A stretch of 46,973 nucleotides of DNA, from NCBI GenBank assembly GCA_964528675.1, contig CAZGTU010000028.1, forward strand, positions 1 to 46,973, in the 5' to 3' direction. A program made the translations under genes and the position numbers. Position 1 is the stretch's first letter; each line of letters begins with the position of its first letter. Of the stretch, positions 7,782 to 16,447 are shown piece after piece. This DNA comes from CAYRTD01 sp964528675. GTDB lineage: Bacteria; Bacteroidota; Bacteroidia; Bacteroidales; GCA-2748055. The notes under the pieces were generated by a model. The model saw only the letters and a program-made list of their open reading frames with translations, made no database searches and was not told where the DNA came from.

Positions 7782-8356
7782 TGCAAAACAGGGCACTTAT
7801 AAAGAAAAAAGCAGGAACAATAAGAAAGATCAGGAAAATTCATCGTTTCACAGGGATTTATTTTTTATTTTTTATTCTGATTATTACCATTACCGGATTG
7901 CTCCTGGCATGGAAAAAAAATGCCGATGATGTATTATCCATCCCCACTCATCGGGGAACTACCACGGATCTTTCCATTTGGATACCTCTCGATGAACTAA
8001 AAGAGATAGGTTTAACCTATTATTATGATGAATTTGGAGAAGATAAGGAGGTGAAAATTGACCGGATAGATGTAAGACCGGAAAAAGGAAGTTTGAAGAT
8101 ACGTTTTAAAGGAAGCTATTATGAAATTCAGATTGATGGTGGAACAGGGGAGGTCCTTCATTCGGGTTACAGGGTATCGGATATCATTGAAAATATTCAC
8201 GATGGTTCTATCATTGACAGATTATTGGGCAGCGAAAAACAGTTAGGAAAGCTGCTTTATTCCACAATCCTCGGACTGGTTGCCCTGACCTATGCCATCA
8301 CCGGTTTCCTCCTCTGGTATGAACGCAGAAAAATACGGAAATTGAATACCAGCTAA
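7781..8356 (+). CDS. PepSY-associated TM domain membrane protein
   Basis: A 191-aa inner-membrane protein. The N-terminus has RKIHRFTGIYF followed by a membrane helix (about 25-45), the signature of PepSY-TM proteins. An extracytoplasmic PepSY-like domain follows (about 60-145, with YYEIQIDGGTGEVLHS), then a second helix (about 165-184, TILGLVALTYAITGFLLWY). Larger relatives include iron-uptake-linked reductase-like proteins; this one is the short, two-helix form. The ATG at 7781 overlaps the valS stop by one base, so I prefer it to the in-frame TTG at 7778. Role unknown; the link to valS is probably only transcriptional. Confidence 0.8.
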   Translation: MQNRALIKKKAGTIRKIRKIHRFTGIYFLFFILIITITGLLLAWKKNADDVLSIPTHRGTTTDLSIWIPLDELKEIGLTYYYDEFGEDKEVKIDRIDVRPEKGSLKIRFKGSYYEIQIDGGTGEVLHSGYRVSDIIENIHDGSIIDRLLGSEKQLGKLLYSTILGLVALTYAITGFLLWYERRKIRKLNTS

Positions 8357-8460
8357 CAGGCATTATTTTCGCATGTCTTCACGGGAAATTATTCTCTCTC
8401 TTTGTTATTAAACATATATTGAGCCTGCTTTATATCATATCAGGACTATGCTACCCCTGC

Positions 8461-8468
8461 TATCTTTG
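8461..8468 (+). promoter_or_regulatory. Candidate -7 box for the glutamine synthetase gene
   Basis: TATCTTTG is a full match to TAnnTTTG, 20 bases before the ATG at 8488. It supports that ATG rather than the in-frame TTG at 8419, which would place the box inside the coding region. Confidence 0.45.
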
Positions 8469-8487
8469 TGTTTTAAAAAAAGATGAT

Positions 8488-9987
8488 ATGAAGGGAAAAA
8501 ATGTTAATTTGAATCCTAACGAACTCGTTAAGTTTCTGGATAAACCGGCTTCACAATTTCAGCGTGATGATATTATAAGATATATTGAAGAGCATGATAT
8601 TGAAATGTTGAATTTCCGTTATGTTGCTCAAGACGGTAAATTAAAAGCTTTAAATTTTATTATACAAAGCCGGGAACATCTGGAGCAGATATTGACTTTT
8701 GGAGAAAGGGTGGATGGTTCCAGTTTGTTTTCTTTTATATCGGCAGGATCAAGCGACCTTTATGTGATTCCACGATACAGGACGGCTTTTGTCAATCCTT
8801 TCTCGGAGGTCCCTGCCCTGGACATTCTTTGCTCATTTTATACCAGTGCCGGGGAACCTCTGGAAAACTCCCCCGAATATGTGTTGAAAAAAGCACAGAA
8901 AGCTTTCAGGGAAAATACGGGAATGACTTTCAAAGCATTTGGCGAGCTCGAATATTATATCAATAGCCCGAGAGAAGAACTTTTCCGGGTTGAAGATCAA
9001 AAAGGATATCATTCGGCTGCCCCATTCTCCAAATGGGAGCATCTGAGGATTGAGGCCATGTCCTTAATCGCAAAAGCCGGTGGAAGGATTAAGTATTCCC
9101 ATAATGAAGTGGGTAATTTCAGTAATGAGCTGGAAGATTTTGAACAACATGAAATTGAATTTCTACCTGCTGACGTTGAGGAAGCAGCCGATTCGCTGGT
9201 AATTGCCAAGTGGATACTCAGAATGCTGGCCGAACGTTACGGCATTGAACTTAGTTTCGCCCCCAAAATCACTGTTGGTAAAGCAGGAAGCGGTTTACAC
9301 ATTCACCTGCTTGCCGAAAAAGACGGTAAGAACGTTATGGAGGAAAAGGGTCAACTTGGTGACACCGCCAAAAAAATGATAGCCGGAATTCTTGATATTT
9401 CAGATGCACTTACGGCTTTTGGCAATACCATACCTACTTCCTATCTCCGCCTGGTCCCGAACCAGGAAGCTCCCACCAATATTTGCTGGGGAGACCGGAA
9501 CAGAAGTGTATTGATTCGTGTGCCACTTGGATGGCTGGGAAACAATTCAATGATTTACGATGCAAATCCTGATGAGGCAAGAAGGGAACTGAACAGGCCC
9601 GGCAAACAAACAGTTGAGTTCAGAGCTCCCGACGGATCAGCAAATGTTCATAACCTGCTGGCCGGACTTGTTATCGGTGCAATGAAAGGACTTCAGGATG
9701 AAAATAGCCTGAAGAGAGCAGAAGAGCTTTATGTTGATGTTGACATTCATAAAGACACAGAAAAGAAGAAAAAACTAAATCAACTTCCTGATTCATGTCA
9801 CGACTCTGCAATTGCATTGAAGGAAAAGAGGAAAGTTTTTGAAGAGGATGGGATATTTCCAGAGGGCATGATCGATAGCATTGTTAATACACTTCTTTCA
9901 TATAATGATGAGGATCTGTCAGAGAAACTTTATGGCAAAGAGGAAGAGATCAGGCAATTGGTGGTTAAATATATTCATGTAATGTGA
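8488..9987 (+). CDS. glnA: Glutamine synthetase family protein (type I-like)
   Basis: A 499-aa ATP-dependent ammonia ligase making glutamine from glutamate in the cytoplasm. Visible signatures: the metal-binding FGELEYY (about 152-158), HEIEFLPAD (about 210-218), the GSGLHIHL motif (about 269-276; canonical NGSGMH), the RLVPNQEAPTNICWGDRNRS region (about 320-340) and VEFRAPDGSANVH (about 380-392). The adenylylation-site region of enteric GlnA is not evident. The ATG at 8488 is chosen because the upstream frame (from TTG 8419) codes a Cys/Leu-rich stretch that looks untranslated and holds a promoter-like box. It ends base to base with the convergent pdxH gene. A glutamine-synthetase-like ligase acting on another amine cannot be excluded. 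Confidence 0.88.
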   Translation: MKGKNVNLNPNELVKFLDKPASQFQRDDIIRYIEEHDIEMLNFRYVAQDGKLKALNFIIQSREHLEQILTFGERVDGSSLFSFISAGSSDLYVIPRYRTAFVNPFSEVPALDILCSFYTSAGEPLENSPEYVLKKAQKAFRENTGMTFKAFGELEYYINSPREELFRVEDQKGYHSAAPFSKWEHLRIEAMSLIAKAGGRIKYSHNEVGNFSNELEDFEQHEIEFLPADVEEAADSLVIAKWILRMLAERYGIELSFAPKITVGKAGSGLHIHLLAEKDGKNVMEEKGQLGDTAKKMIAGILDISDALTAFGNTIPTSYLRLVPNQEAPTNICWGDRNRSVLIRVPLGWLGNNSMIYDANPDEARRELNRPGKQTVEFRAPDGSANVHNLLAGLVIGAMKGLQDENSLKRAEELYVDVDIHKDTEKKKKLNQLPDSCHDSAIALKEKRKVFEEDGIFPEGMIDSIVNTLLSYNDEDLSEKLYGKEEEIRQLVVKYIHVM

Positions 9988-10629
9988 TCAGGGAGCAAGT
10001 CTTTCTTTTCTCCATCTCTGGCTTTCACGAATGTAAACGATCCGGTCGTTCATCCGGCCGGGCCGGCCCTGCCAGAATTCAAAGTATGCAGGTTTTATCC
10101 TGTAACCTCCCCAGTGAGGCGGGCGGGGTATATCTTTTCCCTGGTATTTTTCCTCTATTTGAAGGTAATGCTTCTCCAGTTCCTCCCTGGATTTAATAAT
10201 CTCACTCTGTGGAGATGCCCATGCTCCGATCTGGCTGGCACGAGGTCTCCCGGAAAAATATTCATCCGATTCTTCAGGCTTTGTTTTTTCTGCAAATCCT
10301 TCGATTCTTAACTGCCGCTCCAGATCAGGCCAGAAAAGTAATGCACTTATGAATGGATTTTCTTCCAGGTCTTTTGCTTTCCTTGAATTATAATTGGTAT
10401 AGAAAACCAACCCCCCGGAATTTAACTCCTTCAATAAAACTGTTCTTATGGATGTCCTCTTTTCATTGTTCACAGTGGATATTGCCATGGCATTAGGCTC
10501 AGGCAGGTCCTTCTTAAGTGCCTCATCCATCCATTGCCTGGTAAGGACAACAGGATCTTCAGGCAGGTCTTTTTTATTGATCTCGCGATCCTGGTAATCT
10601 TTCTGAAGCTTTTCCAATTCTTTTCTCAT
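9988..10629 (-). CDS. pdxH: Pyridoxamine 5'-phosphate oxidase
   Basis: A 213-aa FMN-dependent oxidase that turns pyridoxine or pyridoxamine phosphate into pyridoxal phosphate. Visible family marks: RTVLLKEL (FMN contact), LVFYTNYNSRKAKDLEENP, the QLRIEG strand, the GRPRASQIGAWASPQS loop, and the C-terminal RPPHWGGYRIKP...EFWQGRPGRMNDRI block that binds phosphate. Length is typical. The ATG at 10629 is used; a GTG three bases upstream is possible. Its stop codon directly adjoins that of glutamine synthetase. nadC ends 56 bases upstream on the same strand, so DUF4783 gene-nadC-pdxH could be one cofactor-biosynthesis transcript. Confidence 0.96.
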   Translation of the reverse strand: MRKELEKLQKDYQDREINKKDLPEDPVVLTRQWMDEALKKDLPEPNAMAISTVNNEKRTSIRTVLLKELNSGGLVFYTNYNSRKAKDLEENPFISALLFWPDLERQLRIEGFAEKTKPEESDEYFSGRPRASQIGAWASPQSEIIKSREELEKHYLQIEEKYQGKDIPRPPHWGGYRIKPAYFEFWQGRPGRMNDRIVYIRESQRWRKERLAP

Positions 10630-10685
10630 CACTTCTCAAACATAATGACAGAAAGAATTGTTCAGACTGCAAAAATCAATTCCTG

Positions 10686-11540
10686 CTAATAAATTGCTTT
10701 CAGGCTGAGGTCAAGGCTTCGTATCTGATGGGTGAGCGCACCGACAGAAATGTAATCCACACCGCATTCAGCATAATCTCTCAAAGTTTGAAGATTGATA
10801 CCGCCCGATGATTCCGTTTCTGCCATTCCATCAATCATCTTTACTGCCTGAAGGGTAAGCTTGGGAGTGAAATTATCAAGAAGTATGCGATCAACTCCTC
10901 CTTCTTTTAGGATCCTTTCAACGTCTGCCAGGTTCCTCGCCTCTACTTCTATCTTTAATTCCAGCTTATTCTTCTCCAAATAAGTTTTTGCTTTTTGAAT
11001 AGCACTTTCGATGCCCCCGGAAAAATCAATATGATTGTCTTTTATGAGAATCATATCAAAAAGCCCTGTACGGTGATTCACTCCACCTCCCAGTCTTACC
11101 GCTTCTTTTTCCAGGAATCTGAGTCCGGGAGTTGTTTTCCGGGTGTCCAGAATCCGGGTTTTTGTTCCCTTGAGTTTACGTGCATATTTATTAGTCTGGG
11201 TTGCAATACCGGAAAGCCTCTGAAGAAGATTAAGAACCAGTCTTTCAACCTGTAGAATGGATTGAACAGGCCCATGCATTTCAAACACTATATCCCCGTG
11301 ATGGATTTTTGATCCATCCTCAAGGAATACTACCAATATAAGATTTTTATCAAATTTTTTAATTAATTTTTCTACCACGAAAATACCGGCGATAATGCCT
11401 TCATCCTTGACAAGGAGTTTTGCCTTCCCTTGTGAATCAACCGGTATGGTAGATAAGGTAGTGTGATCGCCATCACCGATATCTTCTGAAAGCCATATTT
11501 CCATAGAGTTTTGCAGGAGTGCATTAAAATTCGGATCCAT
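10686..11540 (-). CDS. nadC: Nicotinate-nucleotide diphosphorylase (carboxylating)
   Basis: A 284-aa quinolinate phosphoribosyltransferase that joins quinolinate to PRPP, releasing CO2, in NAD synthesis. Family signatures: SEDIGDGDHTT (about 18-28), LNLLQRLSGIATQT (about 103-116), TRKTTPGLRFLEKEAVRLGGG with the substrate-binding Arg/Lys/His cluster, NHRTGLFDMILIKDNH, EVEARNL, and DRILLDNF near the C-terminal half. Full length. Its start overlaps the end of the upstream DUF4783 gene by 17 bases, which implies translational coupling. Confidence 0.97.
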   Translation of the reverse strand: MDPNFNALLQNSMEIWLSEDIGDGDHTTLSTIPVDSQGKAKLLVKDEGIIAGIFVVEKLIKKFDKNLILVVFLEDGSKIHHGDIVFEMHGPVQSILQVERLVLNLLQRLSGIATQTNKYARKLKGTKTRILDTRKTTPGLRFLEKEAVRLGGGVNHRTGLFDMILIKDNHIDFSGGIESAIQKAKTYLEKNKLELKIEVEARNLADVERILKEGGVDRILLDNFTPKLTLQAVKMIDGMAETESSGGINLQTLRDYAECGVDYISVGALTHQIRSLDLSLKAIY

Positions 11541-11943
11541 GCTCTTTATCGATTCTTAGTAAATGAATATAATTTTTTCCTTCAGATTTTCTAAAGAATA
11601 AATTTACCCTGTAAGTTCCTTTGCCTGTGTAAAGCGTTCCGATTAGAAAATTTGAATTATTTTTGCCCCCTTTAAACTTTATCTCAAAATTTTTCACCCG
11701 ATGATCAGTGAAAAACTTATTCATCTTATCCCTGGCTTCTTCCCTGGTGCACTGAGTATCGGTTCCCGGAATGTTAAGTGTAAGTGTATTCCCGAAATGA
11801 CTGCTCAATTTGTCGGCATTTGCTGCTTGAAAAGCTTTCTTAACTTCTTCTGAAACGGTTTGCCCAAAAGTTAGAGATGCTTTGAAAAGAAGCAATGAAA
11901 GAATTAAAATACTTAATAATATTGTATTCTTTCGGAGATTCAT
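11524..11943 (-). CDS. DUF4783 secreted protein
   Basis: A 139-aa protein with a signal peptide (residues 1-27, ending LTFGQ) and one small domain (about 30-135) of the DUF4783 family, whose shape resembles the NTF2-like fold: FQAANADKLSSHFGNTLTLNI, a helix with MNKFFTDH, then strands FEIKFKGG, FLIGTLYTGKGTYRVNLFF and YIHLLRIDKE. Bacteroidota genomes often place it just before nadC, as here. Function unknown; the periplasmic location argues against a direct part in NAD synthesis, so the link is probably transcriptional. Divergent from rlmH with a 53-base spacer. Confidence 0.85.
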   Translation of the reverse strand: MNLRKNTILLSILILSLLLFKASLTFGQTVSEEVKKAFQAANADKLSSHFGNTLTLNIPGTDTQCTREEARDKMNKFFTDHRVKNFEIKFKGGKNNSNFLIGTLYTGKGTYRVNLFFRKSEGKNYIHLLRIDKEHGSEF

Positions 11944-11996
11944 AAATTTGAGCTATTTTGATGCAAGATAGTAAAATTCTCACAACATAATGAGAA

Positions 11997-12467
11997 ATGA
12001 AATTTAGCTTTGTTTTTACAGGTAAGACCAAAATTTCTTACATAGAAGAAGGAATTCTTGATTATTTCAAGCGTTTGAAGCATTACGTGAAGTCTGAAAT
12101 TATTATTGTCCCCGACATTAAGAATACCAGGAATATGTCACAGGAGGAACAGGTGAGGAAAGAAGGTGAGACACTGTTAAAACTATTTCCTGAAAATTCT
12201 TTCTTGATTTTACTGGATGAAAAAGGAAAAAAGTACGACTCCGTATCCTTTGCTTCATTTCTTAACAAAAAAATGGTTGAAGGGCGTGATATTTGTATGG
12301 CAATCGGAGGGCCTTACGGTTTTGCCCCCGAGGTCAGGGAAAAGTCGGGTGCCAGCATATCATTATCATCAATGACATTTTCTCATCAAATGGTAAGAAT
12401 GATATTGCTGGAGCAGGTGTACAGGGCTTTTACCATCATGAAAAATGAGCCCTATCATCATTCCTGA
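11997..12467 (+). CDS. rlmH: 23S rRNA (pseudouridine(1915)-N3)-methyltransferase
   Basis: A 156-aa SPOUT-class enzyme that methylates pseudouridine 1915 in helix 69 of 23S rRNA on the assembled ribosome. The trefoil-knot SAM site is seen in FLILLDEKGK (about 71-80) and CMAIGGPYGF (about 100-109). The C-terminal SLSSMTFSHQMVRMILLEQVYRAF...NEPYHH block is diagnostic. Full length and clear ATG. Divergent from the DUF4783-nadC pair. Confidence 0.98.
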   Translation: MKFSFVFTGKTKISYIEEGILDYFKRLKHYVKSEIIIVPDIKNTRNMSQEEQVRKEGETLLKLFPENSFLILLDEKGKKYDSVSFASFLNKKMVEGRDICMAIGGPYGFAPEVREKSGASISLSSMTFSHQMVRMILLEQVYRAFTIMKNEPYHHS

Positions 12468-12600
12468 AAACAGTGTTTATAAATGTTTGAAATATGCATT
12501 TGTTTTTTCTTTAGCTTTAATGGGATTAAAATTATTTTTTAAAATATGTGGATTGAAAAACTTCGAAATCACTAACTGTTGATGGCTATAAAAATGGATT

Positions 12601-15600
12601 ATGAATCTACCGAAACCAGATAAAAGAAAAATTCACAATATAAAATGGTATTTACCGACTCTTGTTATTGTTTTTCTTCTTGCAGTTTTCTTTGAAAGAA
12701 AATATGATAATGCTGAATATGACAGGAATGACGCAAAAGTATTCCAGGAAACCCTCCTGGAAAAAGAAAGAATCCTGAATTCTTACCTTGAAAAAACCCG
12801 GAACCTGATCGATAGCGTGGAAAGGGAGTCTAAAATGTTTGTGGGCTTTGATCAGGAGTTTTTAGACTTATATCAGGAAGAGGGTATTTCATTGTTTTAT
12901 TTCTCGGATGATCAGTTGAAATTCTGGACAGATAACCAGATTCCCTTACCTTCCAGCCCCGATCATTTGCCATCGGGAAATACGGTAAGCCTTGGGAATT
13001 CAATTTACCTTATGAAGATGATCTCTGATGATGGGAATTCTATTCTTGGACTTTTGTTGATCAAAACAGAGCATCCTTATGAAAACCGTTTCCTGCAGAA
13101 TGGTTTCCAGGAAGATTTTAATCTTGGTGAGGAAGTTGAAATTGAGTTTTCCACCCCTGAAAGTCCGTTCCGAATTGAAAATTCTGAAGGAGAGTACATT
13201 TTTTCCCTTAATTTTAGTGAAGCAGAACATAAACCTGCATTTTTCAGGTCTTTATCACTGGGACTGTATTTTCTGTTTTTTCTTATTTTGATGATCGTAA
13301 TCCGGACCATTGTTCATGGTTGGATGGGAAAAGGAAAAAACCTGGTGATCTTTCTTTCCATTATTTTCATTATTCTTTTAATGAAAATAGTTAGTTTCTA
13401 CAGGGTACCTTCTGTTTTATACGATTCTGACCTTTTTTCAGCAGTGAAATATTCCAGCACTTTTTTCTTTTTCTCATCAATAGGAGATCTTTTTACGGGA
13501 ATTTTCATTTTCTTTTTTATAGCCTATAATTTTTATGCCGATTATCAATTTCCATACAGGCGGTTAAAATACAGGTCATTTTCCAGGATTTTGCTTCTTT
13601 TTGTATTCCTTCTCGTAACCATAACGCTTTATATTTTCGATACCTACGTGTTTAAATCCCTTATGCTGGATTCTTCTATTTCATTTGAAACATATAAGGT
13701 ATTGGATCTAAGCCTTTTCACCTTCATTGGCTTCTTCATGCTTGCTCTGTTATATATGGCTTATGCTCTTCTAACTGATAAGGTGTTATTAATATTTGCT
13801 AACCTTGGGATGAAGAAGCACGCCCTGGGATTTATCATTTTACAACTGGTGTTTTTTCTTATTCTTTTTATAATCCCCATTTTTCCCTATGTGAATTTTG
13901 AATCGATCCTTCTGTTTGCTATTACTTCCGGCTTATTGTTTTATTTTCGCTTTCTTAGCAGGATTGATTACCCCTTTTCTAATTTCGTGGTTTTTGTAAT
14001 TCTTTTTTCAATATTTAGTCTTGCACAGGTAATCAGGTATTCTGAGACCAGGGATCGTTCGGAAATGAAGATGCTTGCTGTAAGTTTATCTGCCGAACAT
14101 GATCCCATCGCTGAATTATTATTCATTGATATGGACAAGAAGATCCAGCAGGATCAGGAATTAGAGACCATTATTTACAGTCCGGTTTTTGATTTTGAAT
14201 ATCTTTACTCCACGCTCGAAAGAAAATATTTCAGTGGTTACTGGGATAAATATGATCTGCAGGTAACCATTTGCGAACCTGAAGACAGCGTATATGTTTC
14301 TCCTCCCGATGATGCATGGTATCCCTGTTATCCATTTTTCTACGAAGGAATTTTGTCTGATGGGATGCAGGTACCGGGAACAGACTTTTATTACCTTGAC
14401 AATCTGAACGGACGGATATCTTATTTCCTTCAAGTCACTTATAACGAAGGAGAAGCCGATGAGGTAACCATGTTCATTGAGCTTGATTCTCGCTTATTTG
14501 CCGAAGGATTGGGCTACCCAGGGCTCCTGCTGGAAGATTCTTTTGAAGATCCGGCTGCAGAATATTCCTATGCAAAATACAATAACGGCAACCTGATTAC
14601 CAGCAATGGAGAGTTTGCATATTCAACAAATTCGGATGTTTATACGAGTAAAAAGGATGGTTTTGAGTCATTTGAGTTTGATAATTATGATCATCTGGCA
14701 TACCATCTGGATGAAAACAATACCATTATCGTAAGTAAGCCTTCTGTATTCTGGGTAGATATTTTGATTTCTTTTTCTTATATCTTCAGTTTTTATTTTA
14801 TTGCACTGATTGTATTGCTTTCAATCAGTTGGATAAGTCCGGTTTCAATGAAATTAAAGCCCAGTTTTAAGAACAGGATTCAATTATCCATAACTTCTGT
14901 TTTACTCATTTCTTTTATTCTTTTCGGAGCAGGGACAGTATATTTCAGCATCCATGAATACAAAGACAGGCAGCATGAGACCCTGGAAGAAAAAGTGCAG
15001 TCGGTTTATATAGAATTGATCCATAAACTTGAGTTTGAAACAGATTTAAGTGGATGGTCATCCGATAGTTATTATAATCTTGATGAATTACTGCAGAAGT
15101 TCTCCAATGTTTTTTATACCGACATAAATCTTTTTTCCTGGGATGGGCAACTCCTGGCTACTTCACGGAGCGAATTATATGATATGGGTTTATTGAGCAG
15201 GAGGATGAATGCTGAAGCCTACAAGGAGATGACAGTGAACAAAAGATCGGAATTCATCCATACCGAAACCATTGGCTCTCTTGATTATTTATCAGTTTAT
15301 GTTCCTTTTGTGAATGCCAATAACGAGATGCTGGCTTACCTGAATTTACCTTATTTTACCAAGCAGGATGAACTTACCAGGGAAATTGCGAACCTTGTTG
15401 TTGCTATAATCAATATTGTTGTTCTTCTTTCCCTCCTAAGTTTTACCATAGCAGTTTTTGTTTCTAACACCGTGACTTCACCGCTCAGGTTGATCCAGCA
15501 AAAGATAGCAAAGATCAGTCTCAGTGAGAAAAACGAGAAGATCAGTTATTCTGCAAAAGATGAGATCGGAAGTCTGGTGAATGAATATAATCATATGGTA

Positions 15601-16335
15601 GACCAGATACAGGAGAGTGCTGAATTACTTGCCAGATCAGAACGTGAATCGGCATGGCGTGAAATGGCCAAACAGATCGCTCATGAGATAAAAAATCCGC
15701 TTACACCTATGAAGTTGAGTGTGCAGCACCTGAAGCGCACTTACAAAGAGCCGGGTGAAAAAAAGGACGAACAGGTGGACAAAATAACAAAGATGCTTAT
15801 AGATCAAATCGATGATCTATCCACAATTGCAACCGAGTTTTCCAATTTTGCTAAAATGCCGCTGGCAAAGAATGAAAGACTTAACCTTGTAAAAAAACTT
15901 GAAAACGCAATCGATTTGTTTAAGGATTATGATCGTTGCCTGATTTCACTCCATATCAATACAGAAGAACCATTATATATTTATGCCGACAGAGAACAGA
16001 TCTCACGTGTATTTATTAACCTGATCAATAATGCCATTCAATCTGTTCCTGAGTCCAAAACAGGCAAAATTGAAGTTATACTCGACAGGAAAGATCATAC
16101 TGCCCTTGTGACCGTAAAAGACAATGGCAAAGGAATACCCGAGGAAATCAGGGATAAGTTATTTCAACCGAACTTTACAACCAAGAGCGGTGGTATGGGT
16201 CTGGGGCTTTCCATTGTAAGAAATATTGTAAGAAACGCCGGAGGCAGAATTTATTATGAAACCGAACCCGGTAAGGGAAGTTCCTTTTTTGTTGAGCTAC
16301 CCATAATGGAAGAAAACGGGAATGATCAGGTTTAA
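12601..16335 (+). CDS. Large multi-pass NtrY-like sensor histidine kinase
   Basis: A 1244-aa membrane histidine kinase. Order: TM1 (about 16-32), an extracytoplasmic domain (33-215), eight closely spaced TMs (about 221-480), a second extracytoplasmic domain (481-715), two TMs (719-745 and 760-783), a third domain (784-925), TM (931-957), HAMP (958-1010), a dimerisation/H-box with phospho-acceptor His1028 in AWREMAKQIAHEIKNPLTP, then the ATPase with N-box NLINNAIQS (about 1140), DNGKGIPEE and GMGLGLSIV (about 1199). The H-box with AWREMA is NtrY-type. All kinase motifs are intact. No response regulator is adjacent. The T9SS adhesin gene starts 112 bases downstream on the same strand, so a role in surface or secretion control is plausible but not shown. 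Three extracytoplasmic parts around an 8-TM block is a large sensor for this class. Confidence 0.9.
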   Translation: MNLPKPDKRKIHNIKWYLPTLVIVFLLAVFFERKYDNAEYDRNDAKVFQETLLEKERILNSYLEKTRNLIDSVERESKMFVGFDQEFLDLYQEEGISLFYFSDDQLKFWTDNQIPLPSSPDHLPSGNTVSLGNSIYLMKMISDDGNSILGLLLIKTEHPYENRFLQNGFQEDFNLGEEVEIEFSTPESPFRIENSEGEYIFSLNFSEAEHKPAFFRSLSLGLYFLFFLILMIVIRTIVHGWMGKGKNLVIFLSIIFIILLMKIVSFYRVPSVLYDSDLFSAVKYSSTFFFFSSIGDLFTGIFIFFFIAYNFYADYQFPYRRLKYRSFSRILLLFVFLLVTITLYIFDTYVFKSLMLDSSISFETYKVLDLSLFTFIGFFMLALLYMAYALLTDKVLLIFANLGMKKHALGFIILQLVFFLILFIIPIFPYVNFESILLFAITSGLLFYFRFLSRIDYPFSNFVVFVILFSIFSLAQVIRYSETRDRSEMKMLAVSLSAEHDPIAELLFIDMDKKIQQDQELETIIYSPVFDFEYLYSTLERKYFSGYWDKYDLQVTICEPEDSVYVSPPDDAWYPCYPFFYEGILSDGMQVPGTDFYYLDNLNGRISYFLQVTYNEGEADEVTMFIELDSRLFAEGLGYPGLLLEDSFEDPAAEYSYAKYNNGNLITSNGEFAYSTNSDVYTSKKDGFESFEFDNYDHLAYHLDENNTIIVSKPSVFWVDILISFSYIFSFYFIALIVLLSISWISPVSMKLKPSFKNRIQLSITSVLLISFILFGAGTVYFSIHEYKDRQHETLEEKVQSVYIELIHKLEFETDLSGWSSDSYYNLDELLQKFSNVFYTDINLFSWDGQLLATSRSELYDMGLLSRRMNAEAYKEMTVNKRSEFIHTETIGSLDYLSVYVPFVNANNEMLAYLNLPYFTKQDELTREIANLVVAIINIVVLLSLLSFTIAVFVSNTVTSPLRLIQQKIAKISLSEKNEKISYSAKDEIGSLVNEYNHMVDQIQESAELLARSERESAWREMAKQIAHEIKNPLTPMKLSVQHLKRTYKEPGEKKDEQVDKITKMLIDQIDDLSTIATEFSNFAKMPLAKNERLNLVKKLENAIDLFKDYDRCLISLHINTEEPLYIYADREQISRVFINLINNAIQSVPESKTGKIEVILDRKDHTALVTVKDNGKGIPEEIRDKLFQPNFTTKSGGMGLGLSIVRNIVRNAGGRIYYETEPGKGSSFFVELPIMEENGNDQV

Positions 16336-16447
16336 ACAATAAGGTTACAAGTGGATAAAAAAACTTTAATATATTTTATAATTTTATAACTTTAAACACA
16401 GAAAATCGTAGCAATATTTTGATGCGTACTAACCTTAATACCTGATT

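Noticed and set aside
8419..8487. N-terminal extension of glutamine synthetase from TTG 8419
   Set aside because: The extension is Cys/Leu-rich, unlike the family start, and contains a full TAnnTTTG box; ATG 8488 gives a normal N-terminus.
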